DNA from: Fragum whitleyi
Taxonomy: Eukaryota; Mollusca; Bivalvia; Cardiida; Cardiidae
Direction: 5' to 3'
DNA: 64,000 nucleotides
NCBI GenBank assembly: GCA_948146395.1
Contig: OX411545.1
Location: 16,543,526-16,607,525 of the forward strand
The notes beneath the pieces were generated by a model, which saw only the letters and a list, made by a program, of their open reading frames with translations, searched no databases and was not told the origin of the DNA. Position 1 is the stretch's first letter. The number at the start of each line of letters is the position of its first letter. Below, piece after piece: positions 57,650 to 64,000 of the stretch. A program made the position numbers and the translations under genes.

Positions 57650-57722
57650 TGGAGAATCCGGGTATCGATCCCGGTACCTCTCACATGCTAAGCGAGCGCT
57701 CTACCACTTGAGCTAATTCCCC
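57650..57722 (-). tRNA. tRNA-Ala (AGC), copy 4
   Basis: Identical 73-nt gene to copies 1 and 2, with intact A and B boxes and a minus-strand T-run (GAGTTTTAAT) after the 3' end. Confidence 0.93.
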
Positions 57723-58387
57723 GTATTTTCTACGAGTTCAGTCTTAAAAATTCAGTCTGAAAACATGTAAGCTGGTATGTTGAAATACTTAGTTGCATTC
57801 TTATTGTGTTGCTGAAGGACGTCGAATTGTTGGTTTCAAGCCGAAGTACGTTAAACGCAAATACGATTCTTCGAGATAAAAGCAAACACCCAATTTCAAT
57901 CCAATCTACAAAGGGCAACTTGACATTATTTCTTTTTGCCTAGATGGATTCCATCGATGAAATTCGAACCTTGCATCCTCTGGCCCGAGGTCTGTGTCAA
58001 ACAACAGACTCTAATTTTGCTTGTCTATGGGAAACAAAAATAGAGTTATTAAAGTTTAAATAACTATATTATCTTCAGAGCTAAAGATAGATGGAGCATT
58101 TTTTTTTCAAGTTAAAAAAAAGAGAAAAGAAATCGTTATTCCTTACTTAAACCCTATGTTGTATGTACTCATTTGAAACGTATCATCAACTATTCAAATG
58201 AGTACCCACAACAATTTCATCGTAAAAATAAAGATATACGGCTGGCTTTACACCCCTGTTACATGGACCCCTGATCTAGTTGATCCATCTATGATTTTCA
58301 AAATATGAACAAATACGATTCAATCACAAGTCACAATTCGAGTTTTACCGGTTTATTTATTCTCTTTACAATATAATAGTAAACAAA

Positions 58388-58483
58388 ATGTTCTACGAAT
58401 TAACACCAGAAGTGCAGCAATTAACAAATGCACTTAAGTTAATGAGAGGTACACAATTGTCGAGTCGTTGCATTCAAAAATGA
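58388..58483 (+). other. Conserved cassette, subfamily 1, with 31-codon ORF (copy D)
   Basis: ATG then FYELTPEVQQLTNALKLM, RGTQLSSRCIQK and TGA. It aligns without gaps to the start of the small ORF of subfamily 2 (MFSELTYGEQQLAGAL). Copies A, B and C have lost the ATG. The role is unknown; DNA-level conservation exceeds that of the surroundings. Confidence 0.3.
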
Positions 58484-58889
58484 GTTTAGATGGGAAATTG
58501 TTTGGGAAAATATGATTGGGGAGCTGAGCAAGTGATTTTGAATGGTTTTGATCGAGATACGTGCCAATTCCGCAATGTGAGTAGCTATATGCAGAGAAGA
58601 GAGGAAAATACAGAATTGAACTCGAGACATTATGTTAAATCCGACGGGTAACCATGCGCGCTATTACCACGACCTTAGCTCAAGCTTGAACAAGCGTTTT
58701 CGTTAAAATTGTATACCCAGCGACTATACTCAGTTTTTCACATTACCGTTTGGAATCGGTTGAAATGCCATCTAGGAAGTCTTTGAGGGAACAACAGACT
58801 GATCCGACCGGAAGGTGCCCGTAGGACAACGAATTATGATCGTGATGTTGAATCTGCTATGGTGTTCGTGTGTGCGTCCGTTCGTTAGT

Positions 58890-59640
58890 GTGTAAACGAT
58901 TTCCATGAGATATCTTCAATCCTTTTCGCGTATTCATACAGTGGGATAAGATGTTTAGTTTCCAACCTCACTGAATTCAACTAATTTTCTTTTTATCTCT
59001 TAATTGTTACCAATCTGTAGTTTAAACCCACTGATATATTTACCAATAAGTATGATGCAGTAATTCGTTCATCTTTCTAAAACCCCAATAACACAAATGT
59101 TCTCCGAATTAACATATGGTGAGCAGCAATTAGCAGGTGCACTTATAGTAATTAGTGGTACACGCTTCACATATTTCATCCTGAAACATGTGAAAACAGA
59201 ACTTGAAAATGTGTTTTTATTTTGTAGACAAAAAGGTGTTGTGTTTATGTATTTTTGTTCTAGATTAAATCGGGACGATTCACTTAACGGGCCAGATGTT
59301 TCAATGCGACTCTTAAAGTCTTATAAACATTTCGAATTTTCATTTTTGGAATGTGCGAATTAATTAAGCGATAATTTAACGCAGTTTCATGTACGAGCAC
59401 TTAACATCAAGAGGTTGACAAGTGGCCGGGCCACTTTGCAGCCTGAAAAGTTCAGTATATAAAATCATGACCTGAAAGTTATACATTTTATAGATTGATT
59501 TTCATTTTGACGTAAATGATATTTTGTGAAGATACGTCCCTTAAATCCATATCGAATTTGTATGTTGACCCTCCATTACAGAAGTTCTGGACCCGCCTCT
59601 GTATATATATGATGAATTAATATATTGACAGAAATCATTT
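58890..59640. repeat. Duplicated block X, copy 3, with cassette ORF
   Basis: Matches 53,640-54,440. The subfamily-2 cassette starts at the ATG at 59,097 and its frame is open for 88 codons (MFSELTYGEQQLAGAL, ISGTRFTYFILKHVK, ELENVFLFCRQKGVVFMYF) to 59,363. No known domain. Confidence 0.7.
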
Positions 59641-59945
59641 GGTACTCAAGTACCCTTGGGTGACGAGAACTCGTTTACCCGGGTACAAAATTTCTACTTG
59701 TTCCAGTTCGAGTACCCGCGGGTAACAATAACTCGGATAAACGGGTACAAAATTTCTACACGTTCCAGTTCGAGTACCCGCGCGTAACAATAACTCGGAT
59801 ACACGGGTACAAAATTTCTACACGTTCCAGTTCGAGTACCCGCGCGTAACAATAACTCGGATACACGGGTACAAAATTTCTACTTGTTCTAGTTCGAGTA
59901 TCCGCGGATTACGAGAACTCGGGTACCTGAGTACAAAATTTCTTC
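59641..59945. repeat. 62-bp minisatellite (type 2), about 5 copies
   Basis: Units of CAGTTCGAGTACCCGCGG, AACAATAACTCGGATAC and GGGTACAAAATTTCTAC. Same position relative to the copied GPCR exon as the array at 54,441. Confidence 0.88.
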
Positions 59946-59967
59946 TCCCCCAGCTCTTATAACAAAT

Positions 59968-60104
59968 GGGCAAATACACTATCTATATTTGCTCGTGTAT
60001 ATGCTATATATATGCTATTCCACTCGCTTTGTTAATTGGAACTTACATGACTATTGGGCTGTCGTTATGGAGGAATCCCAGACGAACTACTCTCAAAATT
60101 TAAG
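59968..60104 (+). pseudogene. GPCR exon 3' end, duplicated pseudogene copy 2
   Basis: Matches the end of the GPCR exon with donor AAG|GTAAGC. Has a 9-bp in-frame insertion (ATATATGCT) and a 5-bp deletion in the CGAGACGAA region, giving a frameshift. Independent lesions from copy 1, so the copies decayed separately or came from different templates. Confidence 0.88.
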
Positions 60105-60865
60105 GTAAGCTCTAGTAGTAAAACCGCGCATCGGACCGTAACGGTGTTTTATATGCATTGGCATGTCACATTTCGAAAGTGCGCAAGCCATGTTGTCTTA
60201 TACATATCCTCTGTAATATTGAAATAAAAGTAATTTGACGCCGCAAAATGTATGTTTGTTTAGAAGGTTTTAACACTGCTTTTTACAATATTTCATAGTC
60301 ATGATTTTGGAGTACCTAGTAATGGATTCCTGATTTTTCTCGCATCAGCACCACTTTTACATCCTTTCCCAACCTCAAGCGGATATCCCACTAGCTGCAT
60401 CTCGTTAGCAGCTATCGTTGCGATTTTTTTGTAACGAAACCGAATGTTCAATAATACTTTATACAATCAGATAAAAAGGTATTATTTTAAAAAGTTTACA
60501 GATAAATATAAAAAAAAATCCGGAGGTCTATACATGTATGTATACCTTTGCTTTGTAAATGAATTATGCGTCAAAACGTGCCTTTATTATCTAAATTCGC
60601 CCTTTCGTTATATCTTGCTTTATTCTGTAGAAATTTTACAGCGCAGCGCGAGACATCTCGATTACAAATCTGTTGAAATCTGAAAAAACGCGCACGGAAG
60701 AACTTCATATGTTTTCTTATGTCAGAATCAGATAATTGTTTTACAAAGATTAATGTCCTTATTTACCTATAAAGTCATTTGTTAACAATCTAGTTTCCAT
60801 TTACGTGAACGTATTTTTGGATAAAGAATTTTGTAAATTTAAATTATCGACAGAATTTCGTTTTT
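60105..60865 (+). repeat. Copied GPCR intron, segment copy 2 (left part)
   Basis: Follows 55,279-56,280 (including the minus-strand SINE fragment at about 60,265-60,400) up to AATTATCGACAGAATTTCGT, then breaks. The paralogous sequence resumes at 63,449. Confidence 0.8.
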
Positions 60866-63448
60866 GGTGAACGAAATTTTCGTTCACCAGTGTTATATGC
60901 CGTGTATGGAAAATCCTGTAGGATCTTAATAGGTTTTAAATAAAGCAGTACCTCTTTAGATTCAATTTAGTATCTCTAGATACTTCTCTCTACAAAATCA
61001 CTATTTATTTCGTTAAATGTATGATACTAGCATTCTTCATCAAGTGAAGATAATGAAAATTACCCTTTAAAAACACAAAATTATCTTGGAATGTCTATAC
61101 GAGCGAATTTTTGATCGGCGTAAGATTCTCGAGACTTGAGAGCAAAAACAAAGTTTGTGTCTGTACACTGTATAAACAGATACTACGTTTTGGATTTAAA
61201 CCTTCGCTATTGCAACTTGTAGTAATTTGCCGGAAATGTGTGTTTATTGAGGTCGTGAACTCTTGAACTTCTACACACGTGATTGGCCATGCCACACGTG
61301 ATGACCTACTACGATTTTACCTGCCTTCTTATGAATGAAGTCTTTGCTAATAAGTTACGAAAGGTCAAGTTTACAAACGAATTGAATGTTCCTGCCGTAT
61401 TTCTCCTATTAAACACGCCCGAGCGCGATGCAAAACGTCGTGGAGGCGCTATTATTTCAGACTCTTTTACTTAATTAAAAAAATACGTACTTTGGTACCT
61501 AAGAGAAGCAAACTGTTAACATGTTCGTAATTATCGATTGAAATACGTACGCTACCCAATACGCTTTTCTATTTATCTATTAAGGCTATAGATTTAAAAA
61601 ATAAAATAAAATGTTAGCTAATGAATTGTAATTCTGTCATTTAAAGTCATATATCGAAATACGGTCACCCTCGACCATTAATTGCAGCTTTCAAAAGCAA
61701 GTGACTGTGTTAGCAGAAGCCGAGATTATTATTATTGTTATTATTTGTACAAGATAGGAAGTTCCAGACGATGCAATATTCAATGTTCCGCTACCGATGG
61801 ACAAAAGCGGTCTAATAAATCATTACCTATTCACGTATGAAATAAATAATCCTGTATCAAATTCTAAAATTTCGTGATGTGTAAATGCAAGTGTTTCGTA
61901 GTGAAAACACAACACGTCTGGAGCTAGCTGGGTCACAGCGTGTCGGCACCCTTTGAAGTCCCCAGATTCTTGCAAGCGGCGACGTCGCTTTTGAAATAAG
62001 TCACACACGAGATTTTACGGGGGTTTTCCTATTTTATCAGTATGAATTTTGACTAGGATTTAATCATTTGACTCGGATATTTTGTATATTTGCAGAAGGT
62101 GAAATGATTTCAGAAATATTTTCGTAACAACGAAAGGGGATTTTGTTCGCATGTGACTTATGAAGAATTACGAGAAACAGTTTTAATTTTGTGTTAAATT
62201 TTAACCTTTCGCGCCACTTGACCGTGACCAACCTTGATATGAAGTATAATTAAACCCATTGCATACTTGTGTAATGTAAATATCTTCGGTTACGGGTATT
62301 TTTGTATCATATTACCCAAATCCTATTCCCTGTTGTTTTTTTTTTTTTGTTTTTTTTTTTTTCGTTTCAAACAAGGGCGGAAAACAGGGGATTTAGCAAT
62401 CTCGGTACCATTTTTTGTTAATATATGAATGTCGTAAATAGATAAATAAGTAAAAGAATCAAATGAACAAATATCCCAACACGATAATCCTAATTTCAAA
62501 TTTTAACATCGAATGGATTTTTTTTCAAAGTACTTGACATCGTAACTACAACTGTATAGTAGCGCTTCTATCCCTCGGATGGCTCTAGAATTTCCTCAAT
62601 ACAATCATTCATCTATTTGTTTTGCCGTAAGTATGTAAAATATTACAAAAAACGAAATTTGGATTGTGAATCAATCGCCTGTGGACTGGAGCACCTTTAC
62701 CTTAACATGGAAATTGGTATTTCTCGCACCAGAACTATTATTAGCATACATCCGTACGTAGCTGCCATCTTCTACCCTCTTAGGTTTACGATTATCCGCC
62801 GTTTGGTAGGAGCAATAGAATTTAAACAACGACTATATTTGGACTATTCATTAACTGTACAAAATACCTTCCTACTTAGATTTTATCGGATTGTTTTTTT
62901 GTTGTTGTTGTTGTTGTTTTTTTAAAATAATTTTTTACGCAATGGCATCAGATAATTATTCTTTCACAAGACTGAATATTACCGAAAGAGACCAAAACCC
63001 TGTAATTACAATTACGAAACAGCGGTCTTTTAATTCGCAGGATGGGGGGACTCCATTCAGGTCGTACCAGAGCCATAGCGGATAACGTTTAAAAGTCAAT
63101 ATGCAGAAAGACTGCTGTTTAATCTGCTAAAATATGGGTTCCGCATGTGGAAATTGAATTACCTTTCTGATTGCCATTTTTTGAGTTAAGAAAAGAATCA
63201 TTAGTCTAGACGCTATAGTTGCCTATTTTCTTTTCTCTAGGCTTATCGCTCTCTGTCTATCGGTCTGTCTCTGTCTGTCACTCTCTCCACCTTTCTTTTC
63301 CTCTCTTTCTCTTTCTTTGAATATAGAATTTTGGACGAGACAATTTCCCTTGATTATTCTTTACATTTATAATTTCTCTTTTCTCAATGAATTCAATATA
63401 TCACTTTAGAATACCAACAGATTCGTTCACCACCAGTACTTTCAGTGC
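60866..63448. mobile_element. ~2.6-kb insertion into segment copy 2
   Basis: Bounded by GGTGAACGAA at the left (inside a perfect palindrome GGTGAACGAAATTTTCGTTC) and TTCGTTCACC near the right end (63,422-63,431). The source intron runs straight across this point (25,580-25,605). The interior has no recognised gene; a SINE-body fragment lies at about 62,670-62,760 and a TC-rich tract at 63,240-63,310. Element type unknown; exact ends uncertain by tens of bases. Confidence 0.55.
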
Positions 63449-64000
63449 TTTGATTTATCTTCGTTGTAGTATGCAGTCTCGAAAGCGTCCCGCTTGTTAC
63501 GGGGTTAAGTAATTTACATTGAACTGTTCCCATCCGACGCCAGAATTCGATAGGAACTTTAGTAGTTTGGTCTATGTTAGACGAAAATAGTTCACGAACA
63601 ACTTGTTATAAGATTGGCGTTTTTGAAAACATTTAAATTTAAGCTTTGCAAATAAAAATTTAAGCAAAGATAAGAAGACGTTTGAAGTGTTGTACCATTT
63701 TTTACGTTTGCGTTTTAACACCGGGTAGTGTATATTCAAATCATGCTATTTCGTATAGATGACAACTAGAGCTAGGCGAGTACTCGAGTACACGCATATC
63801 GGGCAAGATAACGTTCCTACCCGGGCTCTGAATTATGACCCGTTACCCGACTATTGCATCTGTGCACTAAATGCCTTTAGGGATCAAATTCAGAACAGAA
63901 TTAAAGACTGTTTCAAAAATTCTCTGGTTTTTATTTGAAGTTGATGTCTAGATGGTCCTACGGACTTACACCTGGTTTTGAGAGTTCTGTCACAGACTCG
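63449..64000 (+). repeat. Copied GPCR intron and minisatellite start, segment copy 2 (right part)
   Basis: TATGCAGTCTCGAAAGCGTC, AGTTCACGAACAACTTGTTA, then ACAACTAGAGCTAGGCGAGT, matching 56,285-56,830 and 25,605-27,590. Runs off the window end. Confidence 0.85.

Larger units (their letters stand above)
57060..58505. repeat. tRNA-Ala unit D
   Basis: Matches unit A from CTGACTAGACTTTT onward. Carries the SINE at 57,238, tRNA-Ala at 57,650, inverted repeat at about 58,147-58,215 and the cassette at 58,388. Cut off by a CATCGTGAAATT-type element fragment at about 58,507. Confidence 0.78.

Overview
The window looks like nuclear DNA of a marine bivalve mollusc, and it is a repeat-dominated, gene-poor stretch. 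This is inference from repeat style, not from a search. The signs are tRNA-headed SINEs with a shared body, an AGCTCACCTGAG-type element with internal tandem repeats, Penelope-like and LINE retroelements, very many palindromic MITEs, long microsatellites and AT-rich spacers, with only isolated split-gene exons.

Layout. (1) 1-7 kb: two phase-compatible exons (581-714 and 4249-4411) form the probable 3' end of an unidentified nuclear or nucleolar-type basic protein gene, with a repeat-filled intron between them. (2) 6.7-20.2 kb: no convincing gene. It holds a cluster of about ten copies of one palindromic hairpin element, SINEs, a Tc1/mariner relic and a 38-bp minisatellite. (3) 21.7-24 kb: a duplicated non-coding block and a long AAAT microsatellite. 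(4) 24,495-25,175: the one clear host coding exon, TM1-TM5 of a class A GPCR, ending in a good splice donor. No TM6-7 exon was found. (5) 25-31.7 kb: GPCR intron, a ~61-bp minisatellite, then two ~1.45-kb tandem units each carrying a tRNA-Ala(AGC) gene on the minus strand. (6) 31,871-38,141: a 6.27-kb segment with terminal inverted repeats and a 6-bp target duplication. A paralogous unoccupied site lies near 48,053. (7) 38.4-42.3 kb: a nearly intact Penelope-like element with two overlapping ORFs, RT and GIY-YIG, meeting a second PLE fragment head to head. (8) 43-50.3 kb: further copies of the unit, a third tRNA-Ala copy, a TTAA-flanked MITE, an L1-like ORF1 fragment and a LINE insertion with perfect inverted-repeat ends. 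(9) 51.5-53.6 kb: a second, decayed LINE. (10) 53.6-64 kb: two tandem segmental copies of the GPCR-exon-end/intron/minisatellite block, one with a fourth tRNA-Ala and one interrupted by a ~2.6-kb insertion.

How it fits together. From about 25 kb onward much of the window is one locus (GPCR exon end, intron, minisatellite, tRNA-Ala unit, downstream unit) duplicated several times and then invaded by different mobile elements. Each copy therefore serves as an empty-site control for insertions in the others. This gives internal evidence for at least six insertions: two SINE-type, one TTAA MITE, one LINE, the 6.27-kb TIR element and the 2.6-kb segment. Coordinates of repeat boundaries were read by eye and may be off by a few bases.
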